A DNA stretch of 64,000 nt, from the NCBI RefSeq assembly GCF_004193775.1, contig NC_041004.1:30652411-30716410 (forward strand). The letters run 5' to 3'. This DNA comes from Glycine soja (taxonomy: Eukaryota > Streptophyta > Magnoliopsida > Fabales > Fabaceae). Under the pieces are notes generated by a model, which did no database searches, was not told where the DNA came from, and saw nothing but the letters and a program-made list of their open reading frames with translations. The position numbers were made by a program, and so were the translations under genes. Positions 11,041 through 22,219 of this stretch are shown here, piece by piece; the stretch's first letter is position 1; every line of letters starts with the position of its first letter.

Positions 11041-11830
11041 AAAAGTTTAGTTTTAGTTTTTATATAATTATCTAAATTATGGTTATTTTTAGATATTTTT
11101 TCAACTTATTACACTTTGAGGTTCAACACCGACCTATTGCCCACTCTCTTTGTACATCTTAAGAACTCGTGAAAGAGCACAAGTGAGGAATGAAACTTAT
11201 CACATAAAAAGTGGGTCAAAACTTAGATTAGGTAATTTCTAATTTTGTAGCTTTAAGCTTATTAAGTGAGAATTCAATTTCCACATTTGTAGTTTCTTTA
11301 TTTTTTTTATTTTGTGTTATCTTTTAACAAAAGATAGATCGAATTTAAATTTAAAATAATACTTACTCCAGTTGTTTTCCTCATTATCTCTTTACATTAT
11401 CATTTTAAATTTAAACAATTGTTGGTTATAAAAAAATATTAATATCATACAATAATTAATTGTTCAATAATTCTCGGTGCTTCTTCCAAGAAAAAATATT
11501 CTAAACATGAAGGGATAAATGAAACATCATTGTTGAAGGTGGGATAAGGGAAGGTGCTAAAATATAACAGTGCAGGGGTAGTTTTTTTAAAAAAAATTAG
11601 GTTATCTAGATTTACGGTTATTTTTAGATATTTTTTAACTTACTATACTTTGAGTGTTCAACAACACGTTCAACACTGTTCTGTTGCCCACCACCATACA
11701 TCTAAAGAACTCATGAGAGAGTACACGTGGGGAATGAAACTTATTAAAAAAAACAAGGGGGAAAATAGTGGGTCAAAATTTAGTTTCTGTAACTTCTGGT
11801 TTTGTAGCTTTTTTTTGTTCTGCCCAAGAA
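11041..11830. repeat. Direct duplication inside the left arm
   Basis: Bases 11041-11260 recur, diverged, at about 11580-11815: both hold ttatttttagatatttttt, a 'gttcaac...ttgcccac' stretch, 'aagaactc(g/a)tga', 'ggaatgaaactta', 'gtgggtcaaaa' and 'ttttgtagctt'. The 11554-11928 open frame lies over the second copy and is probably not a gene. Confidence 0.75.
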
Positions 11831-12377
11831 AAAATTATTCAAAAGGTCAAGGATTTGTAATCGAAAGAGAAGGAGAGAGGAAATACAAGGTAGTGCTTTT
11901 TGTTTGCATTATTGATTTTTTCATATGAAATTCTATTCATTCATTATTGTAATTAGATCACACTACACATGCAACTCATGTCGCTTGCCTTACCCCTACT
12001 GCAATTCTACTTTGTTCTCATTGTTGCTTAATGAATAATTTTTATTACTAATGATTTTCTCTACTTTTTTTTATTGGCCTGTTGAATCAATTGTTTTCAA
12101 ATTTTACATGAATCAACTAATCAAGTTATGATAGCGTGAGTTAGTTAGGATCCCTATTACCATTAGGAAAAAATTGGCTTTCTTGAACGAGATGATGAGG
12201 TATATGATTTTCCTCTCAAATGTTAATATATGGTTTTATGAATAGTAATTTCTTTTCATGTTTTGGTTCTTAAATATATATGTATTTATTGTATTCTTAT
12301 ATACTTAGTATTAAACTAGAATATTTTTTTATGGAAAAAATTTCTAAATGGCTTACTCCTTCATTCCTTCTACATAG

Positions 12378-12668
12378 TGGAGAAGGAGAAAATAATGTCA
12401 AAGGTTCAAGGTTTCAAGTATAAGGAACTTAGAACACGGAGAATTGTAGACAATCAAGCAAAAATAGAAGCTTTAGGGTTGTCCAAATTGGCCACCATTT
12501 TCAAGGATAAAATTCAAAAGATTAAGAAAAAGGATAAAAAGAAGGTCAATGACGATGATGAAGACTATGTACGGGCGACTTGGATCAAATTCTTCAAGTG
12601 AAAATTACGAGCACGATAAACATGATGAGTTTGCTACTATAAATGACCTTGAGTCATGGAAAAGAAAG
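12378..12668 (+). pseudogene. Exon of an unidentified basic protein, B3-gene-like N-terminal motif
   Basis: After a good acceptor (ttccttctacatag) the frame reads VQGFKYKELRTRRIVDNQAK, IEALGLSKLATIF and then a lysine-rich, D/E-rich run. The pattern 'YxxxRxxRIxxNxxxLxxLGLxxL' is found near the N-terminus of some plant B3-domain proteins and TE-linked proteins; this is recall, not a search. The frame stops at 12601. A +1 frame continues (GSNSSSENYEHDKHDEFATI) to a donor at 12668/12669 (AAAG|gtaaca), so a frameshift is likely. No downstream B3 domain was seen. An inverted twin lies at 14175-14470. Confidence 0.5.
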
Positions 12669-13004
12669 GTAACACTTGAAATTTTTTCAATATAATGCTA
12701 ATATACATTATTTTGTTAATAAATGAGTGGGGTGGTTTGGTGATTGAGAGTAAGTTATATATTGTGTATTAATGATCTAGGCAACTTTTCAATGCAAGAA
12801 ACAATTTAGTTAAAAACAATGTACCCGTGTAAGATGTGAGGAAATTGGCTTCATTTTCTTTATCTATCTACATCTTGCTTAAAAAAATTCACTCTTGCTT
12901 AAAAAAAATTAGTTAGTGATTAATTGTGTCTTAAGTGTATCGTTTGATGCTAGGAAGTTAAATTTGGAGAATTGGTTAATTTTAATTTTAAATTGTATTT
13001 ATGT

Positions 13005-13528
13005 TGTTTATGAATTGATCTATTCTTTTAGGCGTGAAAAAAATTGAGATATAATTTTCCATTAAATATTCGGGCTTTCTTGATTTATTACATTTATAGT
13101 TTATATTAGACACAAGTTTAACTTATATTTTATTTCTTATTTTTATGATTAATCATTGTAATTGATAAATGGTGAAATCATCAATATTGAATTCTTAAAG
13201 AGTCTATAATGATCCATCCATACACCATTCTCTTGAGAAAGAAGTGAAGGAGTCTATAATGATCTATAATGTGTTATTTATGAATTGATCTATTCTTTTA
13301 GGTGTGAAAAAAATTGAGATATAATTTTCCATTAAATATTTGGGCTTTCTTGATTTATTACATTTATAGTTTATATTAGACACAAGTTTAACTTATATTT
13401 TATTTCTTATTTTTATGATTAATCATTGTAATTGATAGATGGTGAAATTATCGATATTATATTCTTAAAGAGTCTATAATGATCCATCCATATACCACTC
13501 TCTTGAGAAAGAAGTGAAGGAGTCTATA
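13005..13528. repeat. Tandem duplication of about 263 bp at the inner end of the left arm
   Basis: Bases from about 13007 (tttatgaattgatctattc) to 13267 repeat at about 13270-13528 with few differences (gcgtg/gtgtg, attcggg/atttggg). The right arm carries only one copy, so the duplication arose in the left arm or was lost on the right. Confidence 0.85.
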
Positions 13529-14174
13529 ATGATCTATAATGTTTCCTTTGTGTGAATGCACTGTAGACTCCTTCACTTCTTTCTCAAGAGTGGTGTATGG
13601 ATAGATCATTGTAGATTCTTTTAGAATTCAATATCAATTATTTCACCATCTATCAATTACAATGATTAATCATAAAAATAAGAAATAAAATATAAGTTAA
13701 ACTTGTGTCTAATATAAACGATAAATGTAATAAATCAAGAAAGCCTGAATATTTAATGAAAAAATTATGGCTCAATTTTTTCAAGCTTAAAAGAATAGAT
13801 CAATTCATAAACAACATATATACAATTTGCAATTAAAATTAACCAATTCAACTTCCTAGCATCAAATGATACCCTTATAGCACAATTAATCACTAACTAA
13901 TTTTTTTTTTTAGCAAGAGTGAATTTTATTGAGAATTTTTTTTAAGCAAGATGTAGATAGATCAAGAAAATGAAGTCAATTTCCTATGGAAAAGAAAGAC
14001 CTCACATGTTACAGGGGTACATTGTTTTTAACTAAATTGTTTCTTGTATTGAAAAGTTGCCTAGATCATTAATACACACAATGTATATCTTACTCTGACT
14101 CACCAAACCACTCCACTCATTTATTAACAAAATAATGTATATTAGCATTATATTGAAAAAATTTCAAGAGTTAC

Positions 14175-14470
14175 CTTCCTTTTCCGTAACTGAAGATCAT
14201 TTATAGTGGCAAACTCATCATGTTTGTCGTGCTCGTAATTTTCACTTCAAAAATTTGATCCAAGTTGCCCGTACATAGCCTTCATCATCATCATCATTGA
14301 CCTTCTTTTTATCCTTTTTCTTAGCCTTTGAATTTTATCCTTGAAAATGGTGGTCAATTTGGACAACCCTAAAGCTTTTATTTTCTTTTTGATTCTCTAC
14401 AAATCTCCACATTCTAAGTTCCTCATCCTTGAAACCTTCAATCTTTGACATTATTTTGTCCTTCTCCACT
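14175..14470 (-). pseudogene. Inverted twin of the B3-like exon
   Basis: Minus-strand counterpart of 12378-12668 with the same lysine-rich and aspartate-rich runs. It carries additional indels and stops and ends at a donor ttac (14171-14174, GTAA on minus). The sequence upstream of its acceptor (ccctcatag) differs from that of the left copy. Confidence 0.55.
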
Positions 14471-14936
14471 ATGAGGGAAGATTTCTGGTTCCTTAGCTTC
14501 TTTGTGTGTGTGGGGTGTTTTTTGGTTTGGACTTAGGTAGGTGAAGGTTTATAGGTGGATTTTTTATAGTTATTTTTCAAACTTTTTGAGAGAATTGAGA
14601 GTTTAAGAAATGAGTGGGTGAGAGAAGTTAATTAATAACGGAGAAATTATAACTTCCTCCTTTATCTAAGTTTCTTTCCTAATTATTTGCTCATCCTCAA
14701 CTACTATAAGAATACTATACATGGGTGCATCTACCCACACCAAAAAAAAAAAAAAACTCTACTTGATTACTAGCTAGCATATCGATTGAAGAATGGTACT
14801 GAAAGCATAGTATTAATATGAAATACGAAAGAATTTAGGCATAATTGCGTATTGCGAAAGATATGTATATATTATCTCTAATTTTTGTGTGGAGTTTTTA
14901 ATGACTTAAGCCTTCGTAGGGGTCTTTATAGATATT

Positions 14937-15220
14937 TTTTTAGTTTTAATTATTCACTTAGTCCCTATAGTTTCTAAACTTTTTTTTAAGTGAATATTTT
15001 AGTCCCTAAAATTTAATAAGTGGATTTTTTTTAGTCCCTAGAGTTTACATTTTAATTTTCAAAAGGTTTAGACAGTTAAATTTTTTTAATTATGTTAGTT
15101 AAAGATTTTTAACGGTAAGGACCTTTTAAGGACTACAAAATCCATTTATTAACTATGAAGACTAAAAGGAACAAATTTAAAAATTATAAACACTAAATGA
15201 GTAATTAAATCTTTTTTTAC
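14937..15220. mobile_element. Fold-back (MITE-like) element
   Basis: An imperfect inverted repeat: the left half has ttaattattcacttagtccc and the right half ends aacactaaatgagtaattaa. The interior is rich in tttagtccct and its complement. It lies in the unmatched part of the right arm, so it may be one insertion distinguishing the arms. Confidence 0.6.
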
Positions 15221-16956
15221 TATTACCTGTGCTGTCCAATTTCCAGAACTTCAGACTTTAGTCTAGGTAAAAAAATTCCAAAATAAATATTAATTAAAAA
15301 AATATTATATTTTAATTTAGATTTTATTTACATCGATGACGTTTTAGTTCTTCTTATATCAACCACATGACCCAAAAAAATGGAGAAAAATGCTATTTGA
15401 AATAAATTTTGATAATATTGAAGTATTCCATCAATTAACTTAAAGGGTAGGTTTTATATTACATAACATTTTTTTTTGTTACAAAAACTTTAGAGGTTAG
15501 GCCGCGAGGTCCATGAATAAAGGAGATAAAAAAAAACTTTAAATGTGAAAAAAATTTCAATTTCTTTAGCAATAATTAATCTTGTTGGCTTTCTCAAAAG
15601 CCTATCAATTTTTAATTTTAACTTATCCAAACATTAAAATTAACAATATTTTAATTTCCTCCAAAAAATAAATCATGCATTCACATATAATATTTTGTAT
15701 TTGTATGCAATATTTGTATATGATAAACTATATCGTTTTTTATAATTATTGTATGATATTGATATTTTTTATAAATAACAACTGATTTTAAATTTAGAAT
15801 GATAATGTAAAGAGAACGAGGCAAAACGACTAGGATAAGTTTTATCTTAAATTTAAATTCAAACTATCTTTTGTTAAAAGATAACACAAAATCAAATTTT
15901 TTTAGTTGGAGAGAAAAAAAAAACAAAAACAACTACAAATGTGGAAACTGAATTCCCACCTTAATCCGCCTGATAAAATCATTAGTAGTTATTTTGTGTT
16001 TTTCTAAAAAAAATCAACTAATACATTCTATTATACAGATATAATTTGAACTTTACATAAAGATAAATATGACAGTTAAAAACACTCTAATAAGATAAGC
16101 TATATAAAGAAATAATTAATAAAATTGTATAAAAAAATTAAGAAAGCATTAAATATTATATAAACATAAAAAATATAAGATAATTTATAACGCTCAAGTA
16201 CAATAAGTTGAAAAAATATCTAACAAAAACTATAAATTTAGATAATTAAATAAAAACTAAAATTGAACTTTTTAGTTGGTTTAAAAGAAAAGATAAATCT
16301 AGATAATTAAAGTTAATGTGATAAATTACCTTTTACCAATTTTTAAAATGTTGATAATGTTATTTTCTTAATCAAGATAACTTTATTATCATAATTAATT
16401 TATTAAATATTTTTTTTCTGATTATTAGTTTATCACGTGTATTACATAAGTCTAATTTAATGTATAAAATTTATAATTATCGTTAAAATGTTATAATGTA
16501 ATTAGACTAAATAAATATTATGTATTAAAAAAAATTAAAAAGTACAAAAAAATCAAATTATTTACTTAAAATTTAATTTTTATTTTATTTTTGGATTAAC
16601 ATTTTTTCTTATAACGCAATTTTGTCAAAAATATTTTTTTCTAAAATACACATTTATTTGAACCAATTAAATAATGAGTAATAATAGTTAACATAAAATG
16701 ACAAAAAATATATAAAAATGATAAAATAATAGTTATTAATAAAGCAATAGAGATAAAGATAAAAAGATATTGAGAAAAATTAGGAAAGATAAAAACTAAC
16801 CAAGATAAGAAAAAACAAAATTCCAATTTCTTTGGTGAATTTTTACCAATGGATTTATTTATGTTAAGTACATCAAAATGCATAAGATTTAATCCTAAAA
16901 TTGAAATTTTTTCTCTTCATCTTTTTCATCCTTTACTACTTTTTTCTTTGATAGAT

Positions 16957-17401
16957 ATGGAGTGAAATAAAAGTTGGATGCAATTAACTAATAGGACAGC
17001 TCCTCCATACGATGAAGGAGTTCAAGAATTTCTTGATTTTGCATTCAATAGTTTTGAAAAAGTAAAGTTACTTTGTTGTCTATGTAGAAAATGCATAAAT
17101 GATCTTTTTTTGTGGTCGAAAAGTTATGTACTAACACTTGGTGATAGATGGGATAAAAAGGGACTATGTTATATGGAAGCATCATGGAGAAGTGATTAGT
17201 GAGTCTAATAAATTTGATGATGATGATCAGAATAATTGCAATGATGGGGTTCATGATATGTTACATGATCTTGGAAGTGCTATGAATATTAAAAACATCA
17301 AAGGAGTTGAGGAAATAACTTATACAACTAGCATGGACACTAATAGTGTGAACAAAGAAGAAGATAAGTTTTCTAAACTATTTTTTATTGCCAAACAATA
17401 A
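16957..17401 (+). pseudogene. Second CACTA transposase N-terminus, opposite orientation
   Basis: Plus-strand copy of 10362-9862. It has ATG, WMQLTNR, VQEFLDF, then KRDYVIWKHHGE, SNKFDDDDQNN, VHDMLHDLGSAMN and SVNKEEDKFSKLFFIAKQ. The third codon is a stop (TGA) and there is a frame change near 17138, so it is dead. The transposase body that should follow is absent; after 17405 the sequence becomes AT-rich filler and then copia. Confidence 0.8.
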
Positions 17402-17405
17402 CTAT

Positions 17406-17623
17406 TTTATTATTTATATGATCCTATTTATGTTTTATTATTTATAAATAATAAAATTTAAATAAAAAATAAATAAGATTATATAACTAAAAAATATAAA
17501 TAATAAAATACTAATAATGCAATATTAATAATACAATATATAAATTTATAACATGTTTTTATGCTTCAATAGAAGAGTCAGTCCCATTATTAATAATGCA
17601 ATATTAATAATAAAATACTAATA
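17406..17623. other. AT-rich junction with templated filler
   Basis: Repeated short motifs (aatgcaatattaataata and aaaatactaata, twice each). It also holds a displaced 28-bp copy of copia sequence, 'cttcaatagaagagtc...', at about 17567-17594, whose parent lies at 17639. No gene. Confidence 0.7.
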
Positions 17624-17756
17624 ACTTGGTGTGGTTCCTTCAATAGAAGAGTCGGTCCCATTATTGTGCGACAATAATGGGACTATTGCTCAAGCAAAGA
17701 AACCAAGATCACACCAGAAGTCCAAACATATTTTTACCAAATGGTCCATTTGATAA
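17624..17756 (+). pseudogene. Stray copy of the copia RNase H C-terminus
   Basis: A copy of 23499-23631, the last coding bases of the copia element (VPLLCDNNGTIAQAK, SHQKSKHIFTKWSI), lying directly upstream of the 5' LTR. It differs at a few bases. Such a copy is not expected outside a single element; see the findings. Confidence 0.85.
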
Positions 17757-19172
17757 TGTCCTTGATTAAAATTAAAGACTTTTTATTATAATAGAGATTA
17801 TGATAATAAGAAATAAGTTTGTTCTAATTTTAATCTAAACCGTTCTTGATCATAGGATTATTGTAAATAGGATATCAATAATCCGGATAGATTAATATAT
17901 ATGTGATAGTATTTATTGGATAAATATTAATAGATCTCATTTATTAATTTGCATGTATAGATGAGTCACATGTTGATGTGATCATTGAACTGACTCAATT
18001 GAAATTTTCTAATGGTTAAAATTTACCATAAACTGTCAATAGAAAATTCTCAATAAGAGGTATAATAGTTTTCTTTGACTTGAGATTGTCATAATAATTA
18101 ACAGGTTATTTGTTGTATTTTGATTCTGGACACCTAATACTTTAGAGCATTTGTTGAATAGATATTGGATATGATTAAATACATGTAGAATTAATGATTA
18201 ATCAAGAAGGAATCCATCAACTCTTGGTAATGAGTTTGAGCTCTATGAATAAAATTATATCCTGGCCAGGAAATTTAAATGAAAGAAGAAATGAGTTTCT
18301 TAAGTCATTATGAGTTAACTCAAAAGGGTTTGACAGTAATACCATACTCTAGAGTTAACCCAGAGTTGTAAAGATGGAAGAAATTATTACACTACTCTTC
18401 TAATGGTTCTTGAAAGTAAAATGCTACTTCATGCTATCCGGACGTTAAGGAGTGTTGCTAGACGCCTACCTTGATTAGTATATTAATTTGATTAATATAT
18501 TACCGGCTTAGTATTGAACCTACCGAGTCACACACAAACGAGTGTTCTAATCTCTGTTAAAGAAATTAGTTTAATATTTGATGATTAATTAAATTAGAGA
18601 ATTAAATATGATCAAATGATTAATTAACTTAAAAAAGGTGGAATATTATTATATTTTTGCTAGCACTGAAAAATATAAATAATATGAAAGATTTGGTGAA
18701 AGAAGAGAAACAAACATATTGATTTTGTATTTGGAATTTGGGTTGAAAAGGTGGCTAGATACAAGTTTGACTTGGTCAATTACTATTTTAATTTTAATTG
18801 CTAAATGGTTAGCAATAAAAGGTAACAAGAAATAATATAGCTTAAAAAAGGATCATATCAATAATAATTTTGATTTGATCAGAAATTTGGTATCCTTAGC
18901 GTGCTATAAATAGAGCCTTAGGCTGCATGTTGAACTGATCCCAAAAATCACTTCTGTATTCTTATTTTTCCATTTGTCAAAGTTGTTGACGAATAGAGGT
19001 CAGTCTCGGTGTGGATACACATAGAGTCTTCACACTATTGAAGAATTTTTATGCTTGAAGAGCTCGTCAACATGTACACTTTTTAATATGTCACCTGTTT
19101 ATAATATAATTTAAATACAAAATAGATCCTTTTATTTCGCAATGTATGTTTTTTAACACCTTTTTTTCTACA
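17757..19172 (+). repeat. 5' LTR of the copia element
   Basis: TG...CA ends, repeated at 23632-23973 joined to 43793-44867. Similarity to the 3' copy extends 133 bp further upstream into coding sequence, so the true LTR start carries some uncertainty. Confidence 0.85.
18905..18913 (+). promoter_or_regulatory. TATA box of the copia LTR
   Basis: TATAAATAG about 270 bp before the LTR end. The same box occurs in the 3' LTR at 44599-44607. It marks the U3/R side of the LTR promoter. Confidence 0.65.
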
Positions 19173-19174
19173 AT

Positions 19175-19186
19175 TGGTATCAGAGT
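19175..19186 (+). other. Primer binding site of the copia element
   Basis: TGGTATCAGAGT lies two bases after the LTR. It matches the complement of the initiator-methionine tRNA 3' end in its first eleven bases. Confidence 0.85.
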
Positions 19187-20030
19187 CATGGGTCTTTTGT
19201 ATTTAAATTATATTATACAAAAATTTGAAAAAAAATTCAATTTTTATTTACTTACACGTAATGCTGTCTGTAATGATTGCATGATTACATTGTCAAATTA
19301 AATTATTATTTTTTGTGCAACTTGTAATCTTGTTAAGTGGATGTTGTTTTGAATCGGTGGAATGTTTGCAATTGGTTGTAAATACGGTGCTTGATTTGCT
19401 AGAGGTGTTCCATATCATATACGTTGGTATTTTCTTATAAAGGAAAATAAAGATTTTTTATTTTATTTGGATTCCTTTTAAAAGATTGAACTTTTCCTTC
19501 AATTTTGAGCAATTTGTTATTAATTCTTTTATTTTCAAATTGCTAGATATTAATTTAATCAACAGACGCTACATTAGGATATGTGATATCAGAGAGGTAT
19601 GCACTTCAAGCACTGTATCTCGTTCAATTATTTGAGAGAAAAAAAATTATGTTATGTGCATAATTATATAATTGTTATATATCTAAATGATAAATAGGTT
19701 TATCATCTGATTTATCTTACATATTAAATTGTTTAATCATGAGGAACGACCTGGTTACCAGAGGACTTATAGAAAAAAGATAAATTGAGACATATGATGT
19801 AATTTTTTAATGATTAATAATAATTAATAATTATTTTTTGTGCAATTTTGTGCAATTTTTTTCTCGCATAAGATGCATGTTTTTGAAATTAATTATATAC
19901 TGAGCGCCTAGACAACCTAGGGAAGTATTAAAATTAATTTATTGATATCAATAGGATTGACCTGACAACCAGGAACTTATGTGATATGATATTTCTTATT
20001 TTGATTTGAAAATGTATATAATACATTGTC
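19187..20030 (+). other. Copia leader and unreadable gag start
   Basis: No frame of useful length. It probably holds the untranslated leader and the N-terminal third of gag, decayed beyond recognition. Confidence 0.5.
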
Positions 20031-20758
20031 TTAGAATGTGTATGAGAAACGACTTGATAACCAAGTGGTTCACTCATAATTTTTTAAGAGGCTTTATGAG
20101 ATCGTCGAACATCTTAAGAAGATGTATGGTGGTCAAAGCAGGACGGCTAGATTTCAGTTATCTAAAGCCCTGTTTAGATCCTCACTTGCTGCAAATGAAA
20201 AGGTTGGTTCCCATGTTCTTAAGATGATTGATCTCATAGAACAACTTAAGAAGTTGGGGTGCACTCTTGGGAAAAAGCTTTCTCAAGATTTGATTCTGTA
20301 ATCACTTTCTGATTCATTTTAACAATTTATTGTGAATTTCAACATGAATAAGATGAGTTGTGACTTGCATGAAATGCTTAATCTGCTAATTGATTATGAG
20401 AATCAAATTGCTTCTGAGAAGAAGAAAGGAACTGTCATTGCAGTTAAAAAAGAGCTCTAAGAAGAAATGCAAAGTACCAAAAAGGAAGCATCTTGGACCT
20501 AAGGGTGGTATGACCAAACCCAAGAACAAAAGGAACAAGATTGACCAAACTAATGTTGAATGTTTCTTCTATAAGGAGAAACGTTACTGGAAGAGAAATT
20601 GCAAGAAGTATCTTGATTCTTTAAAAAATAAGAAACAAGGTAAGACATTAATGAAAAATGTTTTCATGATTTCTTTAACTGTCATTGATTCTTCAATGTG
20701 GATATTAGATACAGGCAGTAGTTTTAATATTTGCAATATGTTGCGGGACTACAGATAA
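20031..20758 (+). pseudogene. copia gag and start of protease
   Basis: Pieces in different frames give LYEIVEHLKKMYGGQSRTAR, FQLSKALFRSSLAANEKVGS, HVLKMIDLIEQLKKLGCTLG and MNKMSCDLHEMLNLLIDYEN, a plant copia gag pattern. Then comes a lysine-rich part and a degenerate CCHC knuckle (CFFYKEKRYWKRNC: the second Cys and the His are replaced by Tyr). The protease start MWILDTGSSFNICN retains the catalytic DTG. In-frame stops and a frameshift near 20731 end this part. With the zinc knuckle damaged it could not package RNA normally even if translated. Confidence 0.8.
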
Positions 20759-21801
20759 CTAGATGGTTGAAGAAAGGAGAAATAAATCTACAAGTAGGGA
20801 ATGGAGCAAATGTTGCCGCCTTAGCTTTAGGATCAATTTCTTTAATAATGCCTACTGGCAAAGTACTAGTATTGGAAAATTGTTATTATGTTATGAAATT
20901 TGTTTCAAACATTATTTCAATTTCCATGTTGGACAAGCGAGGTTTTCGCATTATCTTTAATAATAACATTTGCTCAATTTATCATGATGATGATTTATAT
21001 GTGAATGGTTATCTCCAATGCAACATTTATGTCTTACTCGATGTGAATCATAACTCGATTATGCATGTTTCTTCTAGTTTCCAAAGAAAAAGAGATAATC
21101 AAGTAAATAAAACATATCTTTGGCATTGTAGGCTAGGTCACATTGGCGAGAAAAGAATTAACAAGTTGCACAAGGAAGGTTACCTTGATAATTATGATTA
21201 TGAATCATATGAAACTTGTCTCAAAGGAAAAATGACTAAATCTCCATTTATTGGAAGTGGAGAAAGAGCTTATGAGTTATTGGGACTAATTCATACAGAT
21301 GTTTGTGGGCCTATGAAGATTCAAGTCAAAGGAGGATATTCTTATTTTATCACCTTCACTGGTGATATGTCTAGATATGGATTTTTGTATCTTATGAAAC
21401 ATAAATCTGAATCATTTGAAATTTTTAAAAGATTTCATAATGAAGTTGAAAAACAAATTGGTAAGAGTATCAAAATGCTTAGATCTGATAGAGGAGGAGA
21501 ATATCTTAGTGATAACTTTATTGACTATCTAAAGGAGAATGGGATTCTCTCTCAATGGACACCTCCGGGAACACCACAACACAATGGTGTATCTGAAAGA
21601 AAAAATCGAACCTTACTAGATATGGTTAGATCCATGATGGGGTTCACCGATCTTCCATTAAACTTATGGGGATATGCTTTAGAAGTAGTAGCCTACTTGC
21701 TAAATAAAGTTCCTACAAAAGTAGTCTTTACAACTCCATATGAGATATGGAAAGGAAAGAAACCAAGACATCAAGGTCTGGGGTTGCCTTGTTTATGTTA
21801 A
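20731..21801 (+). pseudogene. copia protease C-terminus and integrase
   Basis: A 356-codon frame. After the protease remainder (LVLENCYYVMKFVSNIISIS) come the GAG-pre-integrase zinc-like part (LWHCRLGHIGEKRINKL; its CxxC is partly lost, ETCLKGKM) and the integrase core. The core acids are in HTDVCGPM (D), MLRSDRGGEYLS (D) and PPGTPQHNGVSERKNRTLLD (E), so all three catalytic residues are present. The frame shifts near 21760 and continues in the next entry. The protein inserts cDNA in intact elements. Confidence 0.9.
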
Positions 21802-22141
21802 AAGATTGCAAAAAAATAAACTTGAGGCAAGGTCTGATAATTGTAGATTCATTGGTTATCCTAAAGAAACAATGGGATATTATTTCTATCAATCTTCTAA
21901 CCATAAAGTGTTTGTGGCAAGAGGAACAACCTTTTTGGAAAGAGAGTTTCTTGTAGAAGGAAACCATGGTAAAGAAATTGAACTTGATGAGACTCAAGTC
22001 ACCAATGATAACATAACTCAAGAACATGAGATGGAAATTGAGAAGTCTTTCTTTGATGTTTTGAAATTAGGGCAAAGCTCTGACTCTCAAACGATTATGG
22101 CTCAAGAATCAACTACTGTTCAAGAACAAGTCGTTGTTTAA
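21740..22141 (+). pseudogene. copia integrase C-terminal region
   Basis: Continues the integrase in another frame with IKVWGCLVYVKRLQ, KLEARSDNCRFIGYPKETMG and YYFYQSSNHKVFVARGTTFL, the GKGY-like and linker region before RT. Ends at TAA 22139. A second stop (TGA 22217) separates it from RT. Confidence 0.85.
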
Positions 22142-22219
22142 GAAGTTAATGAACCAATCTTAGAACAATTGCAGCAACCTTGGAACCCAACACAAGAACC
22201 TCTTAGAAGATCTACTTGA

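Larger units (their letters stand above)
9862..13528 (+). repeat. Left arm of a giant inverted repeat
   Basis: Read on the minus strand it resembles 13562-17405 read forward. I matched blocks at 9862-10400 (transposase N-terminus), 10500-11460 (AT-rich and leader sequence), 12378-12960 (exon and following intron) and 13270-13528. Similarity is imperfect, with indels and an unmatched middle (about 11500-12370 versus 14480-15720). The arms meet at a loop of about 33 bp. Confidence 0.85.
13562..17405 (-). repeat. Right arm of the giant inverted repeat
   Basis: Inverted counterpart of 9862-13528 (see there). It begins tgtagactccttcacttc, complementary to gaagtgaaggagtctata at 13511-13528. It ends near 17405, where similarity to the tnp2 start stops (ttattgccaaacaa versus ttattgtcgaacaa on the left arm). 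Confidence 0.85.

Noticed and set aside
11554..11928. A 124-codon ORF in the left arm
   Set aside because: Lies over a direct duplication of non-coding sequence (11041-11260), has low-complexity Phe/Lys content, and no related frame in the other copies.
11960..11985. 'cactacacatgcaactcatg' as a CACTA terminal inverted repeat
   Set aside because: No matching inverse end or 3-bp target duplication was found, and it lies in the part of the left arm that the right arm does not share.
19175..19186. tRNA gene because of the TGGTATCAGAG match
   Set aside because: Only the 3'-end complement is present next to an LTR; it is a primer binding site. The same applies to 53004-53016.
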